Below, in pieces: positions 16,151 through 25,833 of a DNA stretch of 64,000 nucleotides; positions within the stretch are counted from its first letter, which is position 1, and each line of letters starts with the position of its first letter. The DNA lies in NCBI GenBank assembly GCA_001898225.1, contig MKTJ01000057.1:31211-95210 (forward strand), written 5' to 3'. Made by a program: the position numbers and the translations under genes. The notes under the pieces are model-generated. The model did no database searches. It was not told the DNA's origin and saw only the letters and a program-made list of their open reading frames with translations. Source of the stretch: Chloroflexi bacterium 54-19. Its GTDB lineage: Bacteria; Chloroflexota; Chloroflexia; Chloroheliales; Chloroheliaceae.

Positions 16151-18229
16151 TTAAATATACTCGGTAAGAACCCGCAACCGGGGCCGCAACATTTTTTCGT
16201 AACTATTGATTTCCTGGAAGCGGGCCTGACCACGCCGGGCTAAAAGAGCCAATTTCTCCGGCTCACAGAAATAATCCATAATTTTGCGGGCTATATCGTC
16301 CGGGTCGGGCGTAATAATGACAATTTCCTCGCCATCTTTGTAATCGAGGTTGTCGTTCAAAATATCGGTACAAAAAACAGCTACTCCGTTTATACCGGCT
16401 TCGGTACAAGCGCCGGTCGGAAACCCGTCAAAAGCGCCGGGAGCCAGTTTGAAAGGCAGGTTCGGGGAAAGAATCAGGTCCATATCCGCGTAAAATTGGG
16501 GGAAGAACGAAGTCGGTTGTGGTCCGTAAAAGGTAATATGATTTCCCAGGCTTTCCACGTCAATCTCCTCTCGGTCAAAATCCCCGACCACGTGAAACCG
16601 GATGTCCGGGTTGAACATACTCAGCTTTTTGGCGACCTTGATAAAGGTATCGTAACCTTTATCCACGCCAAGGGGGGTATATTTCAGGGCAACAAAGCAA
16701 ATATCCAGGCTTGATTTATCTTCCCCGAAGACCCGCCGGGGAGCCATATTCTTTATATAATAATCGGTCGGGAAAACCGCGCCGGGGATAAACACAATTT
16801 TTTCCACCGGGCAAAAGTCGTTGTAAACAAGGTAATCGAAAGTGGCCTGCCGGGTGACAATTACTTTACGGAAAAACGGCGAGTTAAAAACCTTTAGCAG
16901 TTTGTAATCCGATTCGGGGTCATTGAGGCGGAATTCGCCCCCGGCGTAAAGGGTAAAGCAAAAAGGCACTTTTTCGCTCTCGATAAGCCTGAGCATCTTG
17001 TAAGTGTTGGCTAGAAAAACAGTATAAACAAGCGAGCCGTTGAGATCCTGTTCGGGTATAAAGCGTTTTACCCGGTCTTTGAACTGGGGATAAAGCTCGG
17101 CATATTCTTCCCAGTATTCCTCGAAATCGGGATTAAAGGAATAAATCTCACAGTTCAAACGCTGGAGATAATAATTAAATTCCTGGACGCGGAAGCTGGT
17201 GATTACGTTTGGAAAATAATCATCAACGATAATCAGTTTGGTGTCCTTTTCATATTCGGGTTTTGGTGCCGGCACTTCAACTTTCAACGAACGTTCAACC
17301 GGCGTTGGGTTTCTGCGCAAATACTGCCAGATTTCCGGGTCGAGATGCTTCCCAAAAGTTTCTATAAAAGGTTCCACCTCGGTAGAATAGAGCGGAAAAG
17401 CAGACAATAACTGCATGAAGTGGAGTTTGAAGGGTGTGGGCGCCGCCGGAAAAAATTCCTGGGCGAGGTAAAAAATGGTCTGCTCTATCAGGTCGGGCCG
17501 GTAAATCCTGGTCAGGTATGGCCCCAGGGTGGTCCGGTATAGATAAGCAAACTCAAGCATAAAGCGTTTGAAATCAACATTGTGAGAAACGTTAGACTGG
17601 TGGGTCCGGTAATAGGTCAGGCGTTCGGGCAGGTTTACAAACCGCATTTCGTTTACCCGGCCCCGTAACCACAAATCAAAATCCGGGCACAGGTGCAGGT
17701 CAGGATTGAGGCCACCCAGGCGGTCGTGGCTGGACTTACGGATAAGGACCGTGGAATGACAGAGGTGATTGAAGATGGCCCAGTTATCAATCGGGTCGAG
17801 GTCGAATTCCCGGTTTACCCATTTTTCGACTCGCCCAAGCACTTCTTCTCCGACCTCGTTTATCTGGATTATATAGGTGCCGGTAAAATCAATATCCGGG
17901 TGTTCTTCCATGTAGGCGACCTGTTTGGCTAACTTATCCGGCGCGAAATAATCGTCGGCGTCGACACTGCCAACATACTTGCCCCGGCAATGTTCGTAGG
18001 CCCGGTTATAGGCCCTGGAAGCGCCCTTGTTAGGGTTCTGGATATAGAGGCTTATGCGTGGGTCGTTAAAGGATTGGATAACCTCAACAGAATTATCTTT
18101 TGAGCAATCATCACAAATAACCAGTTCCCAGTTCTGGTAGGTTTGGTCGAGCATAGATTGGATTGTTTTACCGATGAAGCGGCCATAATTATAGGACATT
18201 ATAATAATCGAAACCAGGGGTTCGAGCAT
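16151..18229 (-). CDS. Two-domain glycosyltransferase (GT2 + GT4-like)
   Basis: The 692-residue protein has an N-terminal family 2 domain (about 5-230: VSIIIMSYNYGRFIGKTIQSMLDQTYQNWELVICDDCSKDNS and the DADDY metal motif). A GT-B-like half follows (about 335-690) that ends in the GT4 pattern DGFPTGACTEAGINGVAVFCTD with an acidic ExxxxxxxE-like segment. Two active sites in one chain suggest addition of successive sugars to a surface polysaccharide. It is read with the next GT gene as a short operon. The start is an ATG with a weak ribosome site; no membrane segment is seen. Confidence 0.88.
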   Translation of the reverse strand: MLEPLVSIIIMSYNYGRFIGKTIQSMLDQTYQNWELVICDDCSKDNSVEVIQSFNDPRISLYIQNPNKGASRAYNRAYEHCRGKYVGSVDADDYFAPDKLAKQVAYMEEHPDIDFTGTYIIQINEVGEEVLGRVEKWVNREFDLDPIDNWAIFNHLCHSTVLIRKSSHDRLGGLNPDLHLCPDFDLWLRGRVNEMRFVNLPERLTYYRTHQSNVSHNVDFKRFMLEFAYLYRTTLGPYLTRIYRPDLIEQTIFYLAQEFFPAAPTPFKLHFMQLLSAFPLYSTEVEPFIETFGKHLDPEIWQYLRRNPTPVERSLKVEVPAPKPEYEKDTKLIIVDDYFPNVITSFRVQEFNYYLQRLNCEIYSFNPDFEEYWEEYAELYPQFKDRVKRFIPEQDLNGSLVYTVFLANTYKMLRLIESEKVPFCFTLYAGGEFRLNDPESDYKLLKVFNSPFFRKVIVTRQATFDYLVYNDFCPVEKIVFIPGAVFPTDYYIKNMAPRRVFGEDKSSLDICFVALKYTPLGVDKGYDTFIKVAKKLSMFNPDIRFHVVGDFDREEIDVESLGNHITFYGPQPTSFFPQFYADMDLILSPNLPFKLAPGAFDGFPTGACTEAGINGVAVFCTDILNDNLDYKDGEEIVIITPDPDDIARKIMDYFCEPEKLALLARRGQARFQEINSYEKMLRPRLRVLTEYI

Positions 18230-18545
18230 ACCGTTACGAGCCCTTTCTCAGGATTCTTTTACATTTTTTAATTTTTAAAAACAGCTTGTTTAATGAAGAA
18301 CTCAATTATAGCAGGTTAAACAAAGTCTAGCTATTACCTATTTATATTCTTACTGGCAATAACCCTGCTTCTGACATCTCTGGCATTTTTAAGTATGCCA
18401 TTTCTTCTAATTTCAGGTAGATTTTATTAAACCCGGTGGCAGCATTAATCAACCCCTAATTCACTTCAGGGCAGTTTGCCCTGATTTTCAATTGACTTTG
18501 GTTTCAATAAAAAAGGATAATGAGCTTTAGTTAGTCTGGTCGCAA
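18230..18545. promoter_or_regulatory. Divergent intergenic region with a promoter for the SGNH gene
   Basis: The 316-bp AT-rich region lies between the GT gene (minus) and the SGNH gene (plus). TTGACT (18492-18497) and GATAAT (18516-18521) with an 18-bp spacer form a good sigma70-type promoter reading rightward. Nothing else was recognised. Confidence 0.55.
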
Positions 18546-19445
18546 TTGAGGGACCTGGCATTTTACAACCGGGTAGCTGTGAACAAGATGTCTAAAAATA
18601 GAATTACAATCTGGCTTGGGGGCCTGGTAATCGTGGGGCTTGGGCTGGCCTTTTTATTCTTTTTCGTCCTGGCCCCGGCAAAACCCACTCCCACCCTACT
18701 CGCCCAGTCCCGGCCAAACCAGGCCAACACCGGTCAGACACTACCAACCCTGAACCTGGATCCAACCGCCGCTAGCCGAGTCGGGGATGAATACATGGCC
18801 CTGGGGGATTCCGTGGCCTTCGGGGTCGGGGCCTCTCCCCCCGAACAGAGCGGTTACGCGGCAGTCTTTTACTACCAGTATCTCAAACAAATTCGCCCGG
18901 AGGGTTTGACCTATCTCAACCTGGCGATACCGGGTGAGACCGCCGCTACTTTTATAAACCGCCCCAAAGCCAAAAGCCAGCTTGATAAAGCCCTGACCGA
19001 AATTGACGCGGCAGCCCAGGCCGGGAAAAGGGTCAGCCCTATCACGCTTACCATCGGGGGTAATGACGTGATAGGGGCGCGGGGGGCGAGTGACACGGTT
19101 AAAGAAGCCACCCTGCAACAGTTCGATACCAACTTTCAAAAAATTCTTGACCAACTTGTAGCCCATACCGGCGGCAAAAGCGACATCATTGTTACGACCT
19201 ATTACAACCCCTTTGGTGACGGTCAAAGTCAGAGTTCGGATACCACCTGGGCGGTCCGTTTTAACTCTTTGATAAGCCAGCGCGCGACCGAACGCAACCT
19301 GAAAGTCGCTGATTTCTACCAGCCAGTCCTGGGCCGGGAGAAAGATTTGACCTGGATTGCCAGTGGCGACATCCATCCGAATATTGCCGGGCATGCCCTA
19401 TTAGCCAACCAGGTCTGGCTGGCGTCCGGTTATGGCCGTAAATAA
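18546..19445 (+). CDS. Membrane-anchored SGNH/GDSL hydrolase
   Basis: An N-terminal membrane anchor (about 20-42) is followed by a Pro/Thr-rich linker and an SGNH hydrolase domain. It has the block I nucleophile in MALGDSVAFG (Ser89), GGND (171-174, Asn oxyanion residue) and the C-terminal DxxH motif in SGDIHPN (Asp275 and His277 in DIH). It likely acts outside the membrane as an esterase or lipase. TTG at 18546 gives the longest form; GTG at 18579 or ATG at 18588 would shorten the N-terminus, and none has a strong ribosome site. It is 22 bp upstream of the MacB-like permease. Confidence 0.85.
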   Translation: MRDLAFYNRVAVNKMSKNRITIWLGGLVIVGLGLAFLFFFVLAPAKPTPTLLAQSRPNQANTGQTLPTLNLDPTAASRVGDEYMALGDSVAFGVGASPPEQSGYAAVFYYQYLKQIRPEGLTYLNLAIPGETAATFINRPKAKSQLDKALTEIDAAAQAGKRVSPITLTIGGNDVIGARGASDTVKEATLQQFDTNFQKILDQLVAHTGGKSDIIVTTYYNPFGDGQSQSSDTTWAVRFNSLISQRATERNLKVADFYQPVLGREKDLTWIASGDIHPNIAGHALLANQVWLASGYGRK

Positions 19446-19467
19446 CTTCATTTGAAACAGAAGCAAC

Positions 19468-22170
19468 TTGAATAGATTCTTTTTTTATGTGAAATATGCC
19501 TGGCGTTCGGTCCTGCGTGGGGGCCAACTCTCTCTTTTTGCGATTGCCTGTATCGCGGTCGGGGTAGGTACCCTGGTCGGCCTCCAATCGCTCTCCGCCA
19601 GCATCCGGGAAACCCTTGTCGGCGACTTCCAGGTGCGAGCCGGGGGCGACGTGGTGGGAAACGTCAATTTTAGCAATTACTACCAGCGGACCCTGGCTCC
19701 CCAGGCCGCCCAACTCTTGAACGGCTTAAAAGAGTCCGGGCAAGTCCAGGATTGGACCGGCCTTAACACCCACTCGGTCCAGATTACCGGCTATTTCAAT
19801 GTCCCGCCTACTGTTTATATAGTAGACCCGGCCCATTTTCCGCTTTTCGGCCAGATAAATATGCTTGAACCGGCGGGAGGCACTTTCCAGCAACTGCTGG
19901 CCGAACCCAACTCCATTATTATCAGCAAATCTATAATGCAGGCCAAAGGCTACCACCTCGGCGAGGAAATCGAGGTCAGCAGCCTGATTGACTTCACCCG
20001 GACCGGGGCTTCCACTACCCTAAAAATCGTGGGAGCGATTGACCCGGACCTGCCAGGGGTAAATTTCGACCCCGGCCTGTTTGTCGGTTTTGGCATGGTT
20101 TCACAACAGACCGCTCGCCAGTTCTTGCAGGAAGCCGAAGTCATCCCGACCACCTATTTTGTAAAGATGGCACCGGGTAAAAACCCGCAAAATGTTGTCG
20201 AGGCCCTGCAAAACTTTAACAGGGAAAAAGCGGGGCGCTACCCTTTTTTCAACCAGGTCCGCACTGCCTCGCAGGTCTTGAGCCAGAACAGCCAGAGTTT
20301 AGAGCCGGTTGACCAGGTGCTGACTTATATCGGGCTGGTCGCCATGCTTATCGGCGGCATCGGCAGCATTAACACCATGCTGGTGGTAGTCCGGCAGCGC
20401 ACCGTTGAAATCGCCACTATCAAGGCGCTCGGTCTCAAACCGCGCCAGACCCTGCTTATTTTTACCTGGCAAATCGTCTTTATGGGGCTACTGGGGAGCC
20501 TGGCCGGGATTTTTATCGGTATCGGGCTGGGCTTTCTGATGCGTAGTATTGTCGAGCAACTTTTCCAGCGGTCCCTGGCCTGGTCGCTCTATCCGGGGCC
20601 ACTCCTGACCGGTCTTTTTATCGGCACGATAGTAGCCGGGATGTTCGGGCTGCTACCGGCCTTTACGGCCTCCCGGATTCCACCCGCCGACGTTTTAAGG
20701 CAGCAAGGTGGTGCCCTGCCCCGTTTAGGCAACGGTCCGACCCTGCTGGCCGGGTTGCTTCTGACGCTCGGCCTGGGCCTGGTAGCGGGCATTCTCCTGG
20801 GGCAAATTGCCCTGGGGATTGGGCTGGCCTACCTGACGTTGGGCGGCCTGGTCGCCATAACCGGCGTAATGTACCTGGTGGTCTTTTTAACCGGAAAATT
20901 CCCTTTTTCTTTTTCTCCCAGTTTCAAACTGGCTATCCGCAACTTCCAAAGACAGCGCGGGCGCACCGCCGCTACCCTGACCGTGATTACGGTCAGCCTG
21001 TTCCTGGTCAGCCTGATTGGCATCGTGTCCGACACCATTCAGACAACCTTGCGCCAGACCCTCGATTACAATCTCGGTTTCAACGCTGGGGCAGTTAATG
21101 TCTATAGCCGCCGGGACGAAGACCTGAAAAACAGCTTTGAAAAAGATGTGCCAGGCATCCAGAAGATTTTTGTCAGCAATACGGTCGGGGCGAACCTGCA
21201 AAGCATCAATGGACGGCTGCCCGATACCAACCGGGCGGTAGCCGCCGGGACCTGCGGCCTCTTTTTGGACCAGGATTCCGCCGATAATATTTTTATTAAA
21301 TCGTCTATCCAGGTGAGCGGGCGCAGCCTGGCCGGGACCGAGAGTATCAGCCCGAACGGTCCCCAGAAGGTCTTATCCGGGCGCAACTTCACCCCGGCGG
21401 ACATGGACAAGAAAGTCATGCTGGTCTCCGAGGCCGAAGCTACCTGCTACGGCATCAAGGTCGGGGATACTGTGAATTTGCGACTCCGAGCGAACAATTT
21501 TGGAAACGGCAGCCGCAGCAGCGCCGTCAGCGTAAACGTTATCGGTATCGTCAGCAAGGGGACTGCCGGGACCAACTTCGAACAAGGCTTCGTGGTGCCG
21601 TTTGAAATCGTGAACCAGGCGGGGGCCCAGTTCAGCATCTTCTTCATGCAAATCGACCCGCCGCTGATTCAACCCGCCCTGACCCAGATTCAAAAGAGCC
21701 TTTACGGTAACTTTGTTTTTGACTTTACCGACCTGATTACCCGCTTTACCAACCTGGTCAATTCCATCCTGGCGCTACCCCTTTTGCTCAGTCTCCTGAG
21801 CCTGTTGGGAGGCTCAATCCTGATTGCCAATAATGTTGCTTTGAGCGTACTGGAACGGCGCAAGGAAGTGGGTGTACTCAAGGCGCTGGGGGCCAAACCC
21901 AGGCGGGTGCTGGGAATGCTGTTGTGGGAAAGCGGCATCCTGGGTTTGCTGGGGAGCGTACTGGGAATTGGCGGCGCCCTGGTAGTGATGAGCGTGGTCC
22001 AGATGCTGGTGAACCGCAGCACCGTTTATGCCAATTTAAGCATCACCTTCTCCCCGGTTACGCTGGGCCTGGTTACCGGGCTTGGTGTGGGGCTGGCCCT
22101 GATGGCGACCGTCCTGAGCGCCTGGCGGGCGGTCAAAGAAAAACCAATTGTGGTTCTCCGCTACGAGTAA
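19468..22170 (+). CDS. ABC-type export permease, MacB/FtsX (LolC-like) family, double-length
   Basis: The 900-residue protein has an N-terminal membrane helix, a MacB-type periplasmic domain (about 30-265) and an FtsX core of three helices (about 285-405, with VRQRTVEIATIKALG). A second half follows with its own helix, a periplasmic domain and a terminal FtsX core (about 775-895, VLERRKEVGVLKALGAKPRRVLG). This is the layout of DUF214-type permeases that act with an ATPase to move lipoproteins, lipids or peptides or to transmit force. No ATPase gene is adjacent, which is unusual. TTG is the apparent start. It may be co-transcribed with the SGNH hydrolase 22 bp upstream. Confidence 0.9.
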   Translation: MNRFFFYVKYAWRSVLRGGQLSLFAIACIAVGVGTLVGLQSLSASIRETLVGDFQVRAGGDVVGNVNFSNYYQRTLAPQAAQLLNGLKESGQVQDWTGLNTHSVQITGYFNVPPTVYIVDPAHFPLFGQINMLEPAGGTFQQLLAEPNSIIISKSIMQAKGYHLGEEIEVSSLIDFTRTGASTTLKIVGAIDPDLPGVNFDPGLFVGFGMVSQQTARQFLQEAEVIPTTYFVKMAPGKNPQNVVEALQNFNREKAGRYPFFNQVRTASQVLSQNSQSLEPVDQVLTYIGLVAMLIGGIGSINTMLVVVRQRTVEIATIKALGLKPRQTLLIFTWQIVFMGLLGSLAGIFIGIGLGFLMRSIVEQLFQRSLAWSLYPGPLLTGLFIGTIVAGMFGLLPAFTASRIPPADVLRQQGGALPRLGNGPTLLAGLLLTLGLGLVAGILLGQIALGIGLAYLTLGGLVAITGVMYLVVFLTGKFPFSFSPSFKLAIRNFQRQRGRTAATLTVITVSLFLVSLIGIVSDTIQTTLRQTLDYNLGFNAGAVNVYSRRDEDLKNSFEKDVPGIQKIFVSNTVGANLQSINGRLPDTNRAVAAGTCGLFLDQDSADNIFIKSSIQVSGRSLAGTESISPNGPQKVLSGRNFTPADMDKKVMLVSEAEATCYGIKVGDTVNLRLRANNFGNGSRSSAVSVNVIGIVSKGTAGTNFEQGFVVPFEIVNQAGAQFSIFFMQIDPPLIQPALTQIQKSLYGNFVFDFTDLITRFTNLVNSILALPLLLSLLSLLGGSILIANNVALSVLERRKEVGVLKALGAKPRRVLGMLLWESGILGLLGSVLGIGGALVVMSVVQMLVNRSTVYANLSITFSPVTLGLVTGLGVGLALMATVLSAWRAVKEKPIVVLRYE

Positions 22171-22378
22171 TAACCGGTCCATAGACTTTCGACTGTATTA
22201 TTAGCCAGCTGCGCCTCTCAAAACCGCCTTAAGAGACCTTTATTTCCTTTGGAAAATTTTACATTCGTAAGGATTTGCAGACATGGGTCTGCTATACTGG
22301 TTTATAAGTACAGGTTTTTCGTTAACCGCCGTGATAATAGAGCGGTCCTGGGCATGCAAAAGGGTATAACAAGTCGAT

Positions 22379-23881
22379 TTGTCTATGCAATATTTTCTGG
22401 TTAAATACCGCTTTTATATTTTAATTGCGCTGGGTTGTTTGATGCAGGCCGGGTTTTTAAGCTTAATCCTGCTCGGCAACCTGACCGACCACGCTGTCGA
22501 ATATATCTGGTTTTACCTGTTTCTTTTTGGGCTGTACGGCCTGGCAACCTGGCTGGTGTTGCGAAAACCATATTATGTCAAGCCCAAAAAGGAAGCACCA
22601 CAAGAAGCCGGGAATTTAACAGTCCGCAACCAAACAACGTCCTCTCCCCTGAAGAATTCTCTTTTAATTATCATCTTTTTCGCGGTAACGTTCAGGCTAA
22701 GCCTGGTCCTGGTTGCTCCGACCCTTTCAACCGACCAGTTCCGCTACACCTGGGAAGGGCGTCTGGTTACACAGGGGATCAGCCCCTACCGCTATGCTCC
22801 TGACGACCCGGCCCTGACGCCTTATCACAGTCCAATCTGGCCGCTGGTTCAACAGCGGGAAACGGCCTCGCCTTATCCGCCCCTTTCCCAGTTAATCGGG
22901 GCGGTTGAATATCTTTTGTTGCAGGATAATATCCTGGGACCAAAAATAGCCGCCGCCCTTTTCGATATTTTGAATTGCCTGGCTCTACTATGGCTATTAG
23001 GGCTGTATGGACTAGACCGGCGCAAAGTGATTCTGTATGCCTGGTGCCCCCTGCCCGCCATCGAGTTCGGGCAGAGCGGCCACAACGATGCCCCGATGCT
23101 GTTACTGCTGCTGGTGGCAATCGGGCTGGCCCGGCAAAAACGTCCTTACTGGTCCGCCCTGGCGTTGGGGCTGGCCTGTCTTGCCAAGTTCACCCCGCTT
23201 TTTGCCCTGCCGGTCTTCCTGGTTTGCTGGGCCGGTGTGAGCCTGGGAAAAACCGGACCCCGCTGGCAGGGCCTGCTAAAAGCTTACTGGCGGAACTGGC
23301 GCTACCCGGCCCTGACCCTGGCCGTGATAGTGGCAGGCTATGTCCCTTTTGTGGCGCTGGGTCAGGGGGCTATCGGCTCGATTTTTGAATATACCGGCTC
23401 CTGGCGGGATAACGAAAGCCTGCTTTACGGCTGGGCTGCCGACTTCTGGGGTAACTCGGTCGCCAAGGGGGTAAGCCTGCTTATTTTTGGGACAGGGCTT
23501 CTCCTGCTGTCTTTCTGGCCCCGGTTGGTTTACAGGCTGAGTTTACCCCGGCGGGTAACGCTGGTCCTGGGACTTACCCTGCTGGTAGCCTCGACCATTC
23601 ACGTCTGGTATCTTAGCTGGCTGCTCGTCCTGTTACCGCTGGTCTGGGGCGAGAGCGAGTGGAAGCTGTGGGATGGGGCCTGGCTGATTTTTGCGATAAC
23701 GGCGGAACTGCCCTACCTGACCTATTTCTATAACGGCGACACTCCGCTTTTTCAATGGATCAGGCCGCTCGAATTCTGGCCGCTAAACGGTCTTATTATC
23801 TACAACCTCTGGGAAATCTGGCGAAATCACCGGGCTAAACGATTAGTTACCGGGGAATTACCTTCAAGCGTCCTGGAATAA
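22379..23881 (+). CDS. Polytopic membrane glycosyltransferase (GT87/DUF2029-like)
   Basis: This is a roughly 500-residue protein with about ten hydrophobic helices. An acidic-rich first extracytoplasmic loop contains STDQFRYTWEGRLVTQGISPY, a pattern of GT-C polyprenol-phosphate-sugar-dependent transferases where the Asp is essential. GQSGHNDAP in a later loop also fits. It would transfer mannose or a similar sugar from a polyprenyl-phosphate donor on the outer face. ATG at 22385 is a reasonable alternative to TTG at 22379. A dolichol-phosphate-mannose-synthase-like gene at 29223 could make its donor. Confidence 0.82.
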   Translation: MSMQYFLVKYRFYILIALGCLMQAGFLSLILLGNLTDHAVEYIWFYLFLFGLYGLATWLVLRKPYYVKPKKEAPQEAGNLTVRNQTTSSPLKNSLLIIIFFAVTFRLSLVLVAPTLSTDQFRYTWEGRLVTQGISPYRYAPDDPALTPYHSPIWPLVQQRETASPYPPLSQLIGAVEYLLLQDNILGPKIAAALFDILNCLALLWLLGLYGLDRRKVILYAWCPLPAIEFGQSGHNDAPMLLLLLVAIGLARQKRPYWSALALGLACLAKFTPLFALPVFLVCWAGVSLGKTGPRWQGLLKAYWRNWRYPALTLAVIVAGYVPFVALGQGAIGSIFEYTGSWRDNESLLYGWAADFWGNSVAKGVSLLIFGTGLLLLSFWPRLVYRLSLPRRVTLVLGLTLLVASTIHVWYLSWLLVLLPLVWGESEWKLWDGAWLIFAITAELPYLTYFYNGDTPLFQWIRPLEFWPLNGLIIYNLWEIWRNHRAKRLVTGELPSSVLE

Positions 23882-24014
23882 GCTTTTTCCGAAAGGTTCT
23901 ATTAAGAAAATTTATATTTTGGTAAGGACTTGGGACGAGTTCTTTTTCTATAATCAATCCAGGTTGGCGGCGGGTTCGTACAAGAATTAGTAATTTCGGG
24001 AAGTGAGGTTCAAA

Positions 24015-25127
24015 ATGGGCGAAATAATTGAGAACCTGGTCACGGTAGCAAAAAATGTCACCCAACTACCCCCGGCAGGTTATGCGGTCGGGATTGGCCT
24101 TACCAACGAATGTGACCTGAGTTGTGCCCACTGCTACCGTTCTCAGCTAAAACTCGACCGACTGAGCCTGGACGATGTGCGGCAAATTTGCGGAGCGGTC
24201 CCGGTCGGCTCGGTGAGCCTGGGCGTGGGAGAAAACGGGTTGCATCCCCAGTATCACGAAATCCTGGCCTGGCTCAACGAGCAAAAAATCCGGGTGGCGC
24301 TCACCTCAAACGGCTATAGTATTGAAGTTCTCTCTGACGAAGAACTGAGCCGGTTGCACAGCGTGGAGTTTTCCCTCGATTACCCGACCGAAGCGGAGCA
24401 GGACGCCTGGCGTGCCCCTGGAAACTGGCGCAAATGCTGGGATGGTATCGAACGCTGCCAGCGGCTGGGAGTACGGGTGGCCGTTATCGCCGTTATGATG
24501 AGTACCAATTACGACCGTTTGAGCGAATTGGCCGCGGTAACCGCCCGGCGCGGCCTCGATTTGCGCTTCAACATCTACCAGCCCGTGACCGGCGACAGAT
24601 TTAGCATGTCCTACGAGCAATTCTGGGATGGTATCCTGGCTGTTATAACAAATTCCGAAATTGTGACTATCAGCGAACCCCTGGTAAACGCCCTGATTAA
24701 GTTCTCGCGGCCTACCGCCGGGTCGCCCTGCGGCAAGACCAGCCTGCGGACCTTACCCGACCGCCAGGTTTCACCCTGTACCTACTGGCCCTATGCTGGC
24801 GGCAAAAACCGCCTCAACCTGGAAAAATTGTTTGCAGAAGGTCCGGCAATATTGGCCGAAAGAGCTTTTACCGAAGCCCGGCACGTCCCGGCAGAATGCC
24901 AGGATTGCGCTTTTGTGGAACAATGCGGTGGCGGTTGCGCCAGTCGTCGGAAGTTACGCGGGCATCTCGACCGGGCCGACGAATATTGTCCTATCGCCCG
25001 GCAGGACCAGGCGATGCTGGCCCGTATTACAGAATTATCCTGGCAGGCTGCCACCTTCAAGGATCTACCAAAAGCCGGGAATGCCTGCACCTTTGTTGTT
25101 AAAGGCCGCGCCCCGGTTGCTGTTTAA
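24015..25127 (+). CDS. Radical SAM/SPASM protein
   Basis: CDLSCAHC gives the CxxxCxxC cluster motif (Cys33, 37, 40 from the ATG at 24015) of radical SAM enzymes, which split S-adenosylmethionine to make a 5'-deoxyadenosyl radical. The C-terminal part has further cysteines in SPASM order: SPCGK, SPCTYW, then CQDCAFVEQCGGGC and a last Cys in ADEYC. These would bind auxiliary iron-sulfur clusters. GTGAGG lies 6 nt before this ATG, which is preferred over GTG at 24003. It opens a run of genes with two radical SAM proteins, a methyltransferase and glycosyl enzymes. No peptide-precursor gene is evident nearby. The reaction is unknown. Confidence 0.9.
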   Translation: MGEIIENLVTVAKNVTQLPPAGYAVGIGLTNECDLSCAHCYRSQLKLDRLSLDDVRQICGAVPVGSVSLGVGENGLHPQYHEILAWLNEQKIRVALTSNGYSIEVLSDEELSRLHSVEFSLDYPTEAEQDAWRAPGNWRKCWDGIERCQRLGVRVAVIAVMMSTNYDRLSELAAVTARRGLDLRFNIYQPVTGDRFSMSYEQFWDGILAVITNSEIVTISEPLVNALIKFSRPTAGSPCGKTSLRTLPDRQVSPCTYWPYAGGKNRLNLEKLFAEGPAILAERAFTEARHVPAECQDCAFVEQCGGGCASRRKLRGHLDRADEYCPIARQDQAMLARITELSWQAATFKDLPKAGNACTFVVKGRAPVAV

Positions 25128-25203
25128 TCCTAAATTTCATTCCAGTCCGTTTACCAGTATTTTAACTATCAAAATTAAAATTATTACGATTTAGAGGCAC
25201 ACA

Positions 25204-25833
25204 ATGGTGATGGATAGCAACCGGGGGATAGCCCAACCTTCTTCGCGGACCTGGCTCCTTTTAGTAATCGCGATAGTTCTGACCCTTTTCCGGCTGTGGA
25301 TTGGCTATAACTGGTTTACTGAGCTGGGCTGGAAGGCGCCCTGGGCCGGGTCGGGCGGTTTTGGCTGCGATACCTACCATTTCGATGCCTCGCAGGGCAA
25401 TTTACACGGTCTATGCGACTGGATGCAGCGGGAGGCCGACCACCCGGCAGTTGGTTTGTACGGCGATTTTGTGCGAAACCTGGTCATTCCGAACTTCTGG
25501 TTTTTCTCCTGGCTGACCATTCTGACCGAAGTCTTTATCACCTTTTCGCTCTTTTTTGGTTTCCTGACCCGGCTGGGCGGGATTATCGGAACGTTGTGGG
25601 GTGTCAGCCTGCTTATCGGGTTGGTCGGAGTACCGGGTGAAAGCTGGACAGTCTACGTTTTAGGTTTCATTTTGCCCAGCCTGGTCTTTGCGGTTATCGG
25701 GGCGCGGTTCCAGTTCTCGGTTGACGCGCTGCTGGCGAAAAGGTACGAAAAATGGGCCGGAAAAGGCAATTTCTGGGGGAAACTGGTGCGGCTGGCAACA
25801 GGGGCCCAACCGGGTAGCGCCGGGGTGATTTAG
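25204..25833 (+). CDS. DoxX/DoxD-like membrane protein
   Basis: The 209-residue protein has about four hydrophobic helices and the DoxX-type pattern RLWIGYNWFTELGWKAPW near the start and FFSWLTILTEVFITFSLFFGFLTRLGG in the middle. DoxX/DoxD proteins are small membrane proteins, in some organisms the subunit of a thiosulfate:quinone oxidoreductase and often of unknown role. GAGG lies 7 nt before ATG. It ends with TAG overlapping the GTG start of the methyltransferase, so the two are translationally coupled. An extracytoplasmic loop carries Cys and Trp residues (GFGCDTYHF, LHGLCDWM). Confidence 0.78.
   Translation: MVMDSNRGIAQPSSRTWLLLVIAIVLTLFRLWIGYNWFTELGWKAPWAGSGGFGCDTYHFDASQGNLHGLCDWMQREADHPAVGLYGDFVRNLVIPNFWFFSWLTILTEVFITFSLFFGFLTRLGGIIGTLWGVSLLIGLVGVPGESWTVYVLGFILPSLVFAVIGARFQFSVDALLAKRYEKWAGKGNFWGKLVRLATGAQPGSAGVI

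Noticed and set aside
16585..16599. CACGTGAAAC sequence resembling parS
   Set aside because: Only 11 of 16 positions fit; it lies inside a glycosyltransferase gene and is expected by chance.
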